Positions 1 to 7,467 of a stretch of DNA of 9,550 bases are shown piece after piece. The notes under the pieces were generated by a model. It was not told where the DNA came from. It did no database searches and saw only the letters and a program-made list of their open reading frames with translations. How positions within the stretch are numbered: the first letter of the stretch is position 1; every line of letters starts with the position of its first letter. The stretch comes from Candidatus Nanopelagicales bacterium (lineage in GTDB: Bacteria > Actinomycetota > Actinomycetes > S36-B12), in the NCBI GenBank assembly GCA_030836325.1, contig JAURQC010000069.1, positions 1 to 9,550 on the forward strand, given 5' to 3'. Both the position numbers and the translations under genes were made by a program.

Positions 1-645
1 CGCGGCTTGCACAAGTACGCCGAGCGTGGTGCCGATGCCCAGCAATAGAACTTGATCGGTGGTCAGCACACCGTCGGCCGCTGCGGATGTTCCCGCAACG
101 GCAATAAAGAGCACGAACGTGACGATGGCGACGATGTTGTTGGCGATCGGCGCGAACATTGGTGCACCGAATTTCCCCCGTGAGTTCAGCACTTGACTGA
201 GCATCGTGTACGCGCCGTAGAAAAAGATCTGCGGCAAGCACAGGCGTGCGAACGCAACTGCGAGCTCGTACTCGGCCTGCGGATAGTCCGTCGGTGTGTA
301 GAGATCAACGATCCACGGCGCTGCGATGACTGCCGCGATTGATAGCACCAACAGGATCGATCCGGTGAGTGTGATCAAGCGGTCGGCGTAGGCGTTGCCG
401 CCGTCGTCGTCGTTCTCCATCCTCCGGACCAATTGCGGAATGAAAACCGCGTTCAGTGCACCACCGACCACCAAGATGTAGACGATGGTGGGCAGTGAGT
501 TGCCAAGGGAATACGCGTCGGAGACGAGGTAGAACCCCAAGGCGGCAGCAAGCGCAATGTCGCGGGCGATGCCCGTGACGCGCGAGACAACCGTGCCGGC
601 CGCCATTACCGAACTCGGTCCTAGAAGTGCTTGTGTTCTACTCAT
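1..645 (-). CDS. murJ: Lipid II flippase MurJ (MviN family), N-terminal part, cut by the window edge
   Basis: MurJ is a MOP-superfamily integral membrane protein that flips undecaprenyl-linked lipid II across the cytoplasmic membrane for peptidoglycan synthesis. Only the first 215 codons are present; the 3' part lies beyond position 1. The visible protein has the family's N-terminal signature SRVTGIARD (residues 21-29, with arginines in the positions of the essential cavity arginines), then hydrophobic helices with LPTIVYILVVGGALNAVFIP (about 52-71), and the conserved LPQIFFYGAYTMLSQVLNSR and FAPIANN segments. The ATG at 645 lies inside the end of the DUF6049 gene: ATGAGTAG holds both this start and the upstream stop, an 8-bp overlap that implies translational coupling. 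A GTG one codon upstream (648) is an alternative. I see no clear Shine-Dalgarno sequence. The mycobacterial homologue carries a C-terminal pseudokinase extension; whether this one does cannot be seen here. The family call is firm. Confidence 0.95.
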   Translation of the reverse strand, partial: MSRTQALLGPSSVMAAGTVVSRVTGIARDIALAAALGFYLVSDAYSLGNSLPTIVYILVVGGALNAVFIPQLVRRMENDDDGGNAYADRLITLTGSILLVLSIAAVIAAPWIVDLYTPTDYPQAEYELAVAFARLCLPQIFFYGAYTMLSQVLNSRGKFGAPMFAPIANNIVAIVTFVLFIAVAGTSAAADGVLTTDQVLLLGIGTTLGVLVQAA

Positions 646-2854
646 CACTCGCCACACTTCTGCTCGCCTCGCGAATGCGTCGCGCAACACCGATGACGAC
701 GAATATCACGACCGCGATGAACGCAACCACCACAACCCAGGCGGCGGCTCGTGCGTATGCGGTGCTTGCAACATCGATGCGTGCGGCTTGCCCGAATCGT
801 GAGCCGTCTGGGGTCAGTAGTTGAACGCGGACAGGAAGTGTGTTGCCGCCGATAACGCGGGCCTCGACGTCGACGCTGACCTTCCTGCCTGGATCGACGC
901 GAATACCCATCAACGGTTCAGACTCCAGTCGCACGGCCGGAGAGGCGCGCAGTTGAACACCGACGGTCACGGCACGATCCAGCGAGTTCTCGATGGTGAT
1001 CGGAACACGACCGGTGTCGCCAGAGAACGTGACCGTCCCTTCGGACAGAACTGCGATTTGACCGATCTGGCTTTGCAACTGCGCGCTGATGCTGTCGAGC
1101 AGTGCTGTCCCGACCGCCGGCCGTGAACGCCAAGCGCTGGATTCGGCTCGCAAGAGAGCCGAGGCGTACGTGTCGGAGATTCCGATGGGGTTGTCCAAGA
1201 CGCTTGTGAAGGCTGCCAGTTGCTCACCAGTGCGGCGAATGTCACCCAAAAAGTCCGCGGGTAATTCGGCATCGGTGGCCTTGCTGCCGTAGCTACGCTG
1301 ATCGCGGCGCAGCGGATTCACCGGTCCATCGAGAAGATCCGTCAGAGACTTCGGTGTGATCCAGGGAGCGGCGACGGTCGCCTTGAGTAGCGCATTGACC
1401 ACTGTCGGGGATGGGTCCCAGCGGATGTTGTCCGGGCCGACCACGATCGCGCGTGAGGGTGCGTCCTCGGGGATCGTGCCCACCAACACACCGGATTCGG
1501 CAAGAAAGGCCTGGCGCACTTCGATGGCATCGGATCGATTGCGCTGCGGTTCGGTGAGCAGTGCGGACATCCGGGGTTCGCGTAGGACGGCCTGCATCGC
1601 GCCGAGAGATGTTCGAAGCACTGCGCGTCCGGTGTTCGCTCCGGCGTAGGCGTCCTGAGCCGGCATCGCGCGACCGGACAAGATCACCGTGCGAACACCA
1701 GCTGAAGCGATGAGATCTGCGGTCTCGGCATCGATGCGGCCAAACGGTGCCCAGTAGTAGCCGCCCAGGACCTGCTGGCCGATCGCTGCCGAGGAAATCG
1801 GTGCTGCCTGGGTGATTGCCCGCACTACATCGGTTGACATACCGGCTCGGTTGACGGCCGTTGCATCGATATCGGCGTAGGGAAGGACCCGCAGCACCGG
1901 CGCCGTGATGGTGGGGGGACGTGCACTCTCCAACGTCGCATCTAGCGTGGCGAGCCACGCGGTGGCGTCGTCGCTGCGATCACCGACCACCACCTCGCCG
2001 CCGCGTTGCACCTGGTAGCCGTCCGCCATGTCTCGAACAGATTGCAACAACGCAGGATCGGCGATCCAACTGACTGAACGCGGTTGTAACGAACCGGATT
2101 CCAGGAGTGAGGCGAGCCGTCCACCCGAGGAGATCGATTTCGGCGTGCCGTCGTCGAGGAAAACTCCATCAGCCTCCTGCGCTGGATAGTCAACCAGAGG
2201 CCACAACCACACGAGATCTACCGGGGTAACCGGCTCGGGGAACCAGGGCACAAACGTGCGCAAGATGCCTTGGCGCTGTTCAGTTTCGTCCACCTGCGCG
2301 CCACGACGCGCGGCGAGTACTTCTACCGCGACGGCGTAGACACCCGTGGCATCTAGCGGTAGGTCGGCGAAGGGCACGCGCAGCGAGAACTCGACCTGAC
2401 CTCGCGGCGGGATGGACTCGGTGATCTGCGTTGCGGTGTCGCCTACCACCACGTTCGTGGGCTCTTCCCAAGAATCTGGAGCGGTCCGGTTGGCGAGTTG
2501 TTCGGGTGTTTGTTCTTGGTTCTCGGTGTCCAGTGGTGACACACGTACCCGAGTTATCTGCGAACGACGCGTCAGCGGCTCACTTGATAGCCGCAGTTGT
2601 ACTGAAACGTCAGCCATGACGTCGGCGGTTGTGTTGACGAGTCGGCCTTCGATCCGCAATTTGTCGCCCTCGGTGGGGACGACCGGAGTGAGGCGATCGA
2701 TGACCACGGAGATAGGTGCGTCCACCGCGGCACGTGCAGGCGGAGCTGTTGTCACCGTCGCCGAGATCAGCCCGCCGGTGACGAGCACCACGAGGCAAAT
2801 AAGCAGCCCCAGTGGTCGCGTTGTTCTCGCCGTTCTTGCTGTCACTCCCGACAC
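638..2854 (-). CDS. DUF6049 family secreted, C-terminally membrane-anchored protein
   Basis: This is a 738-residue protein of the actinobacterial family found immediately upstream of murJ (the Rv3909 position in M. tuberculosis). Its function is unknown. Residues 1-42 form a signal peptide: basic TARTARTTR, a hydrophobic core about 15-36, and an A-R-A cleavage site near residue 42. An Ig-like or CARDB-like beta region follows (about 47-205, containing DRLTPVVPTEGDKLRIEGRL). A middle region carries VDLVWLWPLVDYP (212-224), WIADPALL (263-270), LPYADIDA (324-331) and YYWAPFGRID (366-375), a pattern reminiscent of glycoside hydrolase or deacetylase barrels, though I cannot assign catalysis. A single transmembrane helix (about 705-723) precedes a short basic cytoplasmic tail, so most of the protein should lie outside the membrane. 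The GTG start directly follows the Nudix stop codon (TAG then GTG); GTG at 2845 is an alternative. The end overlaps murJ by 8 bp. An accessory role in wall assembly with MurJ is inferred from context only. Confidence 0.88.
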   Translation of the reverse strand: MSGVTARTARTTRPLGLLICLVVLVTGGLISATVTTAPPARAAVDAPISVVIDRLTPVVPTEGDKLRIEGRLVNTTADVMADVSVQLRLSSEPLTRRSQITRVRVSPLDTENQEQTPEQLANRTAPDSWEEPTNVVVGDTATQITESIPPRGQVEFSLRVPFADLPLDATGVYAVAVEVLAARRGAQVDETEQRQGILRTFVPWFPEPVTPVDLVWLWPLVDYPAQEADGVFLDDGTPKSISSGGRLASLLESGSLQPRSVSWIADPALLQSVRDMADGYQVQRGGEVVVGDRSDDATAWLATLDATLESARPPTITAPVLRVLPYADIDATAVNRAGMSTDVVRAITQAAPISSAAIGQQVLGGYYWAPFGRIDAETADLIASAGVRTVILSGRAMPAQDAYAGANTGRAVLRTSLGAMQAVLREPRMSALLTEPQRNRSDAIEVRQAFLAESGVLVGTIPEDAPSRAIVVGPDNIRWDPSPTVVNALLKATVAAPWITPKSLTDLLDGPVNPLRRDQRSYGSKATDAELPADFLGDIRRTGEQLAAFTSVLDNPIGISDTYASALLRAESSAWRSRPAVGTALLDSISAQLQSQIGQIAVLSEGTVTFSGDTGRVPITIENSLDRAVTVGVQLRASPAVRLESEPLMGIRVDPGRKVSVDVEARVIGGNTLPVRVQLLTPDGSRFGQAARIDVASTAYARAAAWVVVVAFIAVVIFVVIGVARRIREASRSVASDE

Positions 2855-3286
2855 CTAGCTGGCGTCTGCCAGGAGTTCGGGCACGCGGGCGAGGAGTCGT
2901 CGTTCGTCCGGATACGCCAAGCGATCCATCAAGTTTGCCAGCGGCACCCATTCCACCTCGTCAATTTCGGCGTCGTCGCTGTTCAACTCGCCACTCTCGG
3001 CGAGGAGCAGGAAGTGATGCACGGTCTTGTGGATGCGGCGATCGTCGGCCGTGAAGTAGAAATCGATGACGCCCAGGGGGGCGACCACGCGTCCGGTGAT
3101 GCCCGTTTCCTCACTGACCTCGCGAACCGCGGCTGCCTCGTGGGTTTCGCCGGCCTCGACGTGTCCCTTGGGCAGGGACCACAGCATTTCGCCACGAGCG
3201 TTGATGCGTCCGATCACAGCGGCCCGGTGCTGGGAATCCAAAACGAGACCCCCCGCGGAGGTTTCTTCGACTGCTCGGCGGGCCAT
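2855..3286 (-). CDS. Nudix hydrolase (MutT-like; positional homologue of mycobacterial MutT4)
   Basis: This is a 143-residue Nudix domain protein, about the size of a single minimal domain. The Nudix box is complete at residues 41-63: G41, E47, then REVSEETGI (55-63), matching G-x5-E-x7-REUxEExGU, so the Mg2+-binding catalytic glutamates are present. SAGGLVL (10-16) is the first strand and LWSLPKGH (35-42) leads into the box. Such enzymes hydrolyse nucleoside diphosphate derivatives; oxidised nucleotides, dinucleoside polyphosphates or capped RNA are all possible, and the substrate cannot be read from the sequence. It is the first gene of the Nudix / DUF6049 / murJ operon and diverges from the CCA-transferase gene, the same order as Rv3908-Rv3910 beside Rv3907c. 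The ATG at 3286 has no Shine-Dalgarno sequence but lies 6 nt after a TATCCT -10 element, suggesting a leaderless mRNA. The family is certain; equivalence to mutT4 rests on position. Confidence 0.93.
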   Translation of the reverse strand: MARRAVEETSAGGLVLDSQHRAAVIGRINARGEMLWSLPKGHVEAGETHEAAAVREVSEETGITGRVVAPLGVIDFYFTADDRRIHKTVHHFLLLAESGELNSDDAEIDEVEWVPLANLMDRLAYPDERRLLARVPELLADAS

Positions 3287-3292
3287 GGAGCG

Positions 3293-3298
3293 AGGATA
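3293..3298 (-). promoter_or_regulatory. -10 element for the Nudix-DUF6049-murJ operon (candidate)
   Basis: On the minus strand the hexamer TATCCT fits the actinobacterial TAnnnT -10 pattern. Six bases separate it from the Nudix ATG at 3286, so a start site the usual 6-7 nt downstream would fall on or next to the A of the start codon. No convincing -35 hexamer is visible 16-18 bp upstream. The absence of a Shine-Dalgarno sequence fits leaderless translation. Assigned from spacing and motif only. Confidence 0.5.
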
Positions 3299-3313
3299 AA
3301 CCGCGCCGACGGC

Positions 3314-3319
3314 TAGCCT
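3314..3319 (+). promoter_or_regulatory. -10 element for the CCA-transferase gene (candidate)
   Basis: TAGCCT fits the TAnnnT -10 pattern and ends 8 bases before the GTG at 3328, which supports that GTG as a leaderless start. It lies 15 bp from the divergent -10 at 3293-3298, so the two promoters share one short patch of DNA and RNA polymerase binding to one would hinder the other. No good -35 is visible. Confidence 0.45.
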
Positions 3320-3327
3320 TGTGCGTC

Positions 3328-4830
3328 GTGTCCGGACGAACCTCCCGCGAGCCTTCCCCCGCGGCAGCTCCAGGTGGCCCAGCGAGTGCCCGTGGCGTTC
3401 AAGGGCTGCGCAAGCAGGCCGTCGCCTCTTTGGCCCCTATCGCTGGCCCCTTGCAGCGGGTCGGTGAGCGGTTCACCGAGGCCGGTTTTGGCATCTCCCT
3501 CGTGGGCGGTCCGGTTCGTGACGCCTTGCTGGGTCGCCTGACCGAGGACACCGACCTCGATTTCACCACCAACGCCCACCCCGAGCAGGTCCTCGCGCTT
3601 CTCGAGGGCTGGGCTGAGGCGGTCTGGGATGTGGGTATCCGTTTCGGCACCGTGGGAGCGCGCATCGACGGCCGCGAGGTGGAGATCACCACGTACCGGA
3701 CCGAGGCCTACGACCCCCAATCACGTAAACCTGAGGTGGCCTTCGGAACTGACCTGGCCGATGATCTCGGCCGGCGCGACTTCACAATCAACGCAATGGC
3801 GATGACGCTGCCATCGATGGAATTCGTCGATCTATTCGATGGCATCGGTGATCTGGTGGCCAAGCGCATCCGAACACCGGGCACCGCGCAACAGTCCTTC
3901 GACGACGATCCCCTGCGCATGATGCGCGCGGCTCGTTTTGCGTCGCAATTGGATTTTTCGGTAGACGACGACGTCATCGAAGCGATGCGTGAACAGGCCG
4001 AGCGAATTTCGATCGTGTCAGCAGAGCGGGTGCGCGAGGAACTAACGAAGATCGTGATGAGTGACCACCCGCGCGTTGGTCTGACCTTGCTGGTCGACAC
4101 CGGTATCGCGGATTACGTACTTCCGGAGTTGCCGCTGCTGCGCTTAGAAGAGGACGAGCATCACCACCACAAGGATGTCTACGAACACACACTCACGGTG
4201 CTCGAGCAAGCAATCACACTCGAGCGCGTGCACGAGCCCACGTGTGAACCGGACATGACGTTGCGACTGGCGGCCTTGTTACACGACATCGGTAAGCCGA
4301 AGACACGCAAGTTCGAAGACGGCGGCAAGGTGAGCTTCCATCACCACGAGGTGGTGGGCGCGCGGATGACCAAGAAGCGCATGCAGGCTCTGCGTTTCCC
4401 CAAGGACCTCACCGACGACGTTGCTCTCTTGGTGGAGTTGCACCTCCGCTTCCACGGTTATGGAACAGGCGAGTGGACGGACTCTGCTGTTCGCCGATAC
4501 GTGCGCGATGCCGGAGACCAACTCGTGCGACTCCACAAACTGACTCGCGCCGATAGCACCACACGCAATCGCAAACGTGCGATGGCGCTTCAGCGTGCGT
4601 ACGACGATCTCGAAAGACGCATCGAGCGTTTGTCGGAGGAAGAGGAACTCGCGGCGATCCGCCCGGACCTCGACGGCAAGCAGATCATGGAGATCTTGGA
4701 CATTCCACCGGGTCGCGTCGTTGGAGAGGCTTACAACTTCCTGCTCGGTTTGCGGTTGGACCGGGGCCCGATGGACGAGGCCACAGCTACCGAAGCGCTC
4801 AAGGCTTGGTGGGCGGCGCGAGAGAAATAG
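3328..4830 (+). CDS. pcnA: CCA tRNA nucleotidyltransferase with HD domain (annotated pcnA in mycobacteria)
   Basis: This 500-residue enzyme adds or repairs the 3'-CCA end of tRNAs, using CTP and ATP without a template. It is a class II nucleotidyltransferase. The head domain holds LVGGPVRDALLG (58-69), the metal-binding pair D76 and D78 in DTDLDF, and the RRDFTIN motif (149-155). DDDPLRMMRAARFASQL (192-208) begins the RNA-binding neck. An HD phosphohydrolase domain follows, with H287, the HD pair H319-D320 in LLHDIGKP, and HHHEVVG (338-344). The C-terminal part has LHLRFHGYG (371-379), RPDLDGKQIM (445-454) and WW (494-495). Length and layout match actinobacterial PcnA proteins. I chose the GTG at 3328 because a -10 element lies 8 nt upstream; the TTG at 3319, three codons earlier, would overlap that element. 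The first 30 or so residues are Pro/Ala/Arg-rich and look unstructured, so a slightly later start is possible. Despite the name it is not expected to be a poly(A) polymerase. Confidence 0.95.
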   Translation: MSGRTSREPSPAAAPGGPASARGVQGLRKQAVASLAPIAGPLQRVGERFTEAGFGISLVGGPVRDALLGRLTEDTDLDFTTNAHPEQVLALLEGWAEAVWDVGIRFGTVGARIDGREVEITTYRTEAYDPQSRKPEVAFGTDLADDLGRRDFTINAMAMTLPSMEFVDLFDGIGDLVAKRIRTPGTAQQSFDDDPLRMMRAARFASQLDFSVDDDVIEAMREQAERISIVSAERVREELTKIVMSDHPRVGLTLLVDTGIADYVLPELPLLRLEEDEHHHHKDVYEHTLTVLEQAITLERVHEPTCEPDMTLRLAALLHDIGKPKTRKFEDGGKVSFHHHEVVGARMTKKRMQALRFPKDLTDDVALLVELHLRFHGYGTGEWTDSAVRRYVRDAGDQLVRLHKLTRADSTTRNRKRAMALQRAYDDLERRIERLSEEEELAAIRPDLDGKQIMEILDIPPGRVVGEAYNFLLGLRLDRGPMDEATATEALKAWWAAREK

Positions 4831-4866
4831 CCCGTGAGCGTCGGCGCACTAACGCTGGTGGACGGG

Positions 4867-6150
4867 TTAGTTCTGGTTGAGCGAGGGGGCCTCGGTTGGT
4901 CGATGCTCGGGGGCGTCATCGTGCGGGGCATACATGACGATCTGCGCCAACGTCAAAACGCCGAGCAGCAACGCCGTCCATCCGATGGTGCGTTCGAGAG
5001 TGACCGCGCCGAAGGAGAACACCACGATCAGCCAGATGACCAACAGTCCCCAACGCACGAACGGCGCGTACTCGCGCATTGGGCGTCCGATCGCCGACAG
5101 ACCCTGTGGAAGTCGCTGACCGATCTCCACTAGGCCCTTGTCGATGGAGCCTCGGACGCTGAGCGCGAGTTGGGTATTGCCGCAGAACCAGCCGAGGACG
5201 ATCACGACGGCACCGAGCAAGAGCAGGCCCTGCACAGCCAGCAGTAGATATGTCAGCAACTGGTTGTAGAACGTGGTGGCTGCTGCTTCGAAGAGCGACC
5301 CTTCGAATGCGTTCACGAAGCTGTCTTCGGCCCGTCCGAGGAGGAAGTTCATGGCAAGTGACCACGCAACCACGGTGATGCCGACGGCAACGGTGGTGCG
5401 TGCTCGTCGGGTGGCCAGTAGCACCGACAGTGTGAACAGCGCCGCAGTGAGCAGCAAGATCACCGACAGGAATGGTGACGCCAACCCGTAGATGGCTCTG
5501 GCCTGGGCCAATTCGGGGGAGTCCAGCAGGACGACCTTGGCTTCGGAATCCGGGATGGTCACTAAGCCCGCAACTTCGATGCCTTCGTCGACCAGCGACT
5601 GCTGCACTTCTTGCAGAAGCGAGGAGATGTTGAGGACAAGCTGATCGCCTTCGAATTGAACCGGTCCCGTGGGGTCACCTGTCAATGCAGCGATGAAGCC
5701 CTTCTGGGCGGCCTCGTTGATCTTGATCCACGCCTCCTGGAAGGCGTTGGATGCGACGAACCTGTCCACACCGGTGCGGATCAGACCGTCGATGCCGGCC
5801 TTGATCGGACCGGACAGCAGGTCTGAGAGTCGCTCATTGGGAATGAGGGCTCCGAGCAGACCACTGGCCAACTGACTCGTGTCGATCTGGTTGATGATGG
5901 CGTCACTAACGGTGTCCGAAACGGCCTGCTGGATATCCGGATCCTCGGCGAGTGGGCCGACGGTGTCGATGTACTGCTGGGGATTGGCGATGGTCTGGTG
6001 CCCCCAGTGACCGATCACCGCGATCGGCGTTAGCAGTGTCGCCACGATGAAGAGGATGAGCGACACGTAGGAGCGCGCTCGCCACTTCTTTCTGGTTACC
6101 GGACTTTGTGCGTAGGTCGCTGAGGCCCCATTGGACATGCCCGAGAGCAT
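4867..6150 (-). CDS. Multi-pass membrane protein with a large extracytoplasmic domain, function unknown
   Basis: This 427-residue protein does not match any family whose function I can name. It has a basic N-terminus (RKKWRAR, 20-26), a first transmembrane helix (about 28-46), then a roughly 175-residue polar region (47-224), probably outside the cell. That region opens with GHWGHQTIANPQQYIDTVGP (48-67, ending at P65) and continues with acidic amphipathic helices. Five more helices follow (about 225-246, 252-271, 298-321, 366-385 and 390-407) and a hydrophilic C-terminus. I recall similar proteins in other actinobacteria, always as hypothetical membrane proteins. It is the last gene of the padR-ino1-MFS operon, 9 bp after the MFS stop, and converges on the CCA-transferase gene with a 36-bp gap. 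The start is uncertain: ATG at 6150 keeps the longest frame, but ATG at 6138 has a TATGCT hexamer 7 nt upstream. Neither has a good Shine-Dalgarno sequence. Confidence 0.85.
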   Translation of the reverse strand: MLSGMSNGASATYAQSPVTRKKWRARSYVSLILFIVATLLTPIAVIGHWGHQTIANPQQYIDTVGPLAEDPDIQQAVSDTVSDAIINQIDTSQLASGLLGALIPNERLSDLLSGPIKAGIDGLIRTGVDRFVASNAFQEAWIKINEAAQKGFIAALTGDPTGPVQFEGDQLVLNISSLLQEVQQSLVDEGIEVAGLVTIPDSEAKVVLLDSPELAQARAIYGLASPFLSVILLLTAALFTLSVLLATRRARTTVAVGITVVAWSLAMNFLLGRAEDSFVNAFEGSLFEAAATTFYNQLLTYLLLAVQGLLLLGAVVIVLGWFCGNTQLALSVRGSIDKGLVEIGQRLPQGLSAIGRPMREYAPFVRWGLLVIWLIVVFSFGAVTLERTIGWTALLLGVLTLAQIVMYAPHDDAPEHRPTEAPSLNQN

Positions 6151-6151
6151 A
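6146..6151 (-). promoter_or_regulatory. Possible internal -10 for the membrane protein gene
   Basis: TATGCT on the minus strand fits TAnnnT and lies 7 nt before the alternative ATG at 6138, the spacing expected for a leaderless transcript. It overlaps the longer-frame ATG at 6150, so use of this promoter would require the 6138 start. A six-base motif can arise by chance; the call depends on the same spacing recurring at other genes in this window. Confidence 0.25.
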
Positions 6152-6159
6152 GGACGGGG

Positions 6160-7455
6160 CTAGACCTTGTGTACGGAGGATCGAGTAGTTCGCGTGTACC
6201 ACCAGGCGGTGAGCAGTAGTAGCACGGCGCAGAGGACGTAACCGATGGTGAATTGCCCGGATATGGGGGAAGCGAATGCCGTGATGGTGATGCCCGTCAC
6301 GAGCGCGACGTTCACGATCATGTCGAACAACGCGAAGATTCGACCGAGTCGATCGTCGGGAATCGACCGCTGCAGGACCGTGTCCGCGCACACCTTCACC
6401 GACTGACCCACGAGGCCGATCGACGTCGCACCCGCCACCAAAGTGATGAGTTGTGGCTGCAGTGCCGTCGCGGTCAGCAGCCCAAAACCGATCACGGCGC
6501 CTTGTGCGATGACGATCCCCACCCAGCGACCGATGCCAATGGTTCGGGTCATTCGCGGGGTGACGACAGCACCGATGAAAGCTCCCACCGCAGCACCAGC
6601 TGTTGCGAGGACGAAGTCACCGAGTGCGGCGTCGGCGTCGCTGACCGGGTGCAGGCTGCCGCGTACGAGCAGTAGCGCACCGGCGGTGAGAACTCCGAAC
6701 GCGAATCGGTTGGCGATGATCGTGACCATGATGTTCCGCGCCGGGATCTGATCGCGAAGTGTTCGCGCACCAAGGACAAGCCCGTGGGCCACTTTCGCGA
6801 GCGTGTCTACCGGCTCACCTGTCTCGGGCCCCAGCGCATCGACAGCCATTCGGGTTGCGATGAATCCAGCGACGATGAAGGACACCATCGCAGCGACGAG
6901 AACTACCTGACTGCCGACGTCGCCGCCACCGGCCGCAGCACGGATGCCCACGCCGATGATTCCGCCGACACCCACGGCGATAGTCCCCGACGTTGGCGCC
7001 AAGGCGTTGCCGGTAATGAGTTCTCGACCGCTGACTACGTGCGGCATCGATGCGGACAGTCCCGCGAGGATGAAGCGACCGACGCCTAGCACCGTCAAAA
7101 CGAAGAAGCCCAGAACCAGATCGGCTTGCCCGGCACCGACCACCACGATCACCGGGATGGTCAGTAGCGCCTTGAGCAGATTGGCTCGGACCAGCACATT
7201 GCGGCGTCGCCATCTATCGAGCAGCACGCCCGCGAACGGTCCGATGAAGGAGTACGGAAGGAGCAAGATCGCGAACGCGGCCGCAACACTGGCCGCGTTG
7301 GGTTGCCGCTCCGGGGAGAACAGCACGAACGTTGCAAGCGCGGACTGCAGTAGGCCGTCACCGAACTGACCGGCCAATCGTGTGCTGTAGAGCCGCCGGA
7401 AATTATGGCTAGCGAGGACCGACCGCAGTGCCCCGTGCTCGTCGGCCTCCGCCAT
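6160..7455 (-). CDS. Major facilitator superfamily transporter, substrate unknown
   Basis: This 431-residue integral membrane protein has the length and about twelve hydrophobic segments expected of an MFS permease. It shows the loop 2-3 signature GPFAGVLLDRWRRR (72-85), with the conserved G, D and R residues of motif A. The N-terminal FRRLYSTRLAGQFGDGL (19-35) is typical of the efflux-like or MFS_3-like branch. RSIPDDRLGRIFALFDMIVN in the C-terminal half is the second pseudo-repeat loop and resembles the same branch. It lies 9 bp downstream of ino1 in the same direction. I recall an MFS-type gene beside ino1 in Streptomyces as well, which makes the linkage look selected. An efflux or lipid-linked role is possible; inositol uptake is less likely because the N-terminal half resembles exporters rather than sugar porters, but this is inference. 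The ATG at 7455 has no Shine-Dalgarno sequence. Confidence 0.9.
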   Translation of the reverse strand: MAEADEHGALRSVLASHNFRRLYSTRLAGQFGDGLLQSALATFVLFSPERQPNAASVAAAFAILLLPYSFIGPFAGVLLDRWRRRNVLVRANLLKALLTIPVIVVVGAGQADLVLGFFVLTVLGVGRFILAGLSASMPHVVSGRELITGNALAPTSGTIAVGVGGIIGVGIRAAAGGGDVGSQVVLVAAMVSFIVAGFIATRMAVDALGPETGEPVDTLAKVAHGLVLGARTLRDQIPARNIMVTIIANRFAFGVLTAGALLLVRGSLHPVSDADAALGDFVLATAGAAVGAFIGAVVTPRMTRTIGIGRWVGIVIAQGAVIGFGLLTATALQPQLITLVAGATSIGLVGQSVKVCADTVLQRSIPDDRLGRIFALFDMIVNVALVTGITITAFASPISGQFTIGYVLCAVLLLLTAWWYTRTTRSSVHKV

Positions 7456-7461
7456 AGCCGC

Positions 7462-7467
7462 AGGCTA
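7462..7467 (-). promoter_or_regulatory. Possible internal -10 for the MFS gene
   Basis: TAGCCT on the minus strand lies exactly 6 nt before the MFS ATG at 7455. Its first three bases are the TAG stop codon of ino1. The hexamer is identical to the -10 proposed for the CCA-transferase gene, and the MFS gene lacks a Shine-Dalgarno sequence, so a leaderless internal transcript is possible in addition to operon readthrough. The evidence is only motif and spacing. Confidence 0.3.

Noticed and set aside
1293..1958. 221-codon alternative frame on the same strand as the DUF6049 gene
   Set aside because: It is Arg/His/Ser/Cys-rich and low-complexity, typical of a shifted frame of a GC-rich gene; the DUF6049 frame is intact through the region, so no frameshift is indicated.
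3313..3720. 135-codon open frame on the minus strand inside the CCA-transferase gene
   Set aside because: It lies wholly opposite the conserved catalytic head of a confidently identified enzyme and has no recognisable motif. Long antisense frames are expected in GC-rich coding DNA.
3328..3720. Slightly higher GC and more C-ending codons at the 5' end of the CCA-transferase gene, as a sign of recombination
   Set aside because: Hand counts of 60-base blocks gave about 65-68% against 60% further on, a difference too small to separate from normal variation without a proper window analysis.
4848..4871. Inverted repeat ACTAAC / GTTAGT at the convergent ends of the CCA-transferase and membrane protein genes, as a bidirectional terminator
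   Set aside because: The stem is only 6 bp, not GC-rich, has a 12-nt loop and no T-run on either side; it also includes the stop codon of one gene. Too weak to call.
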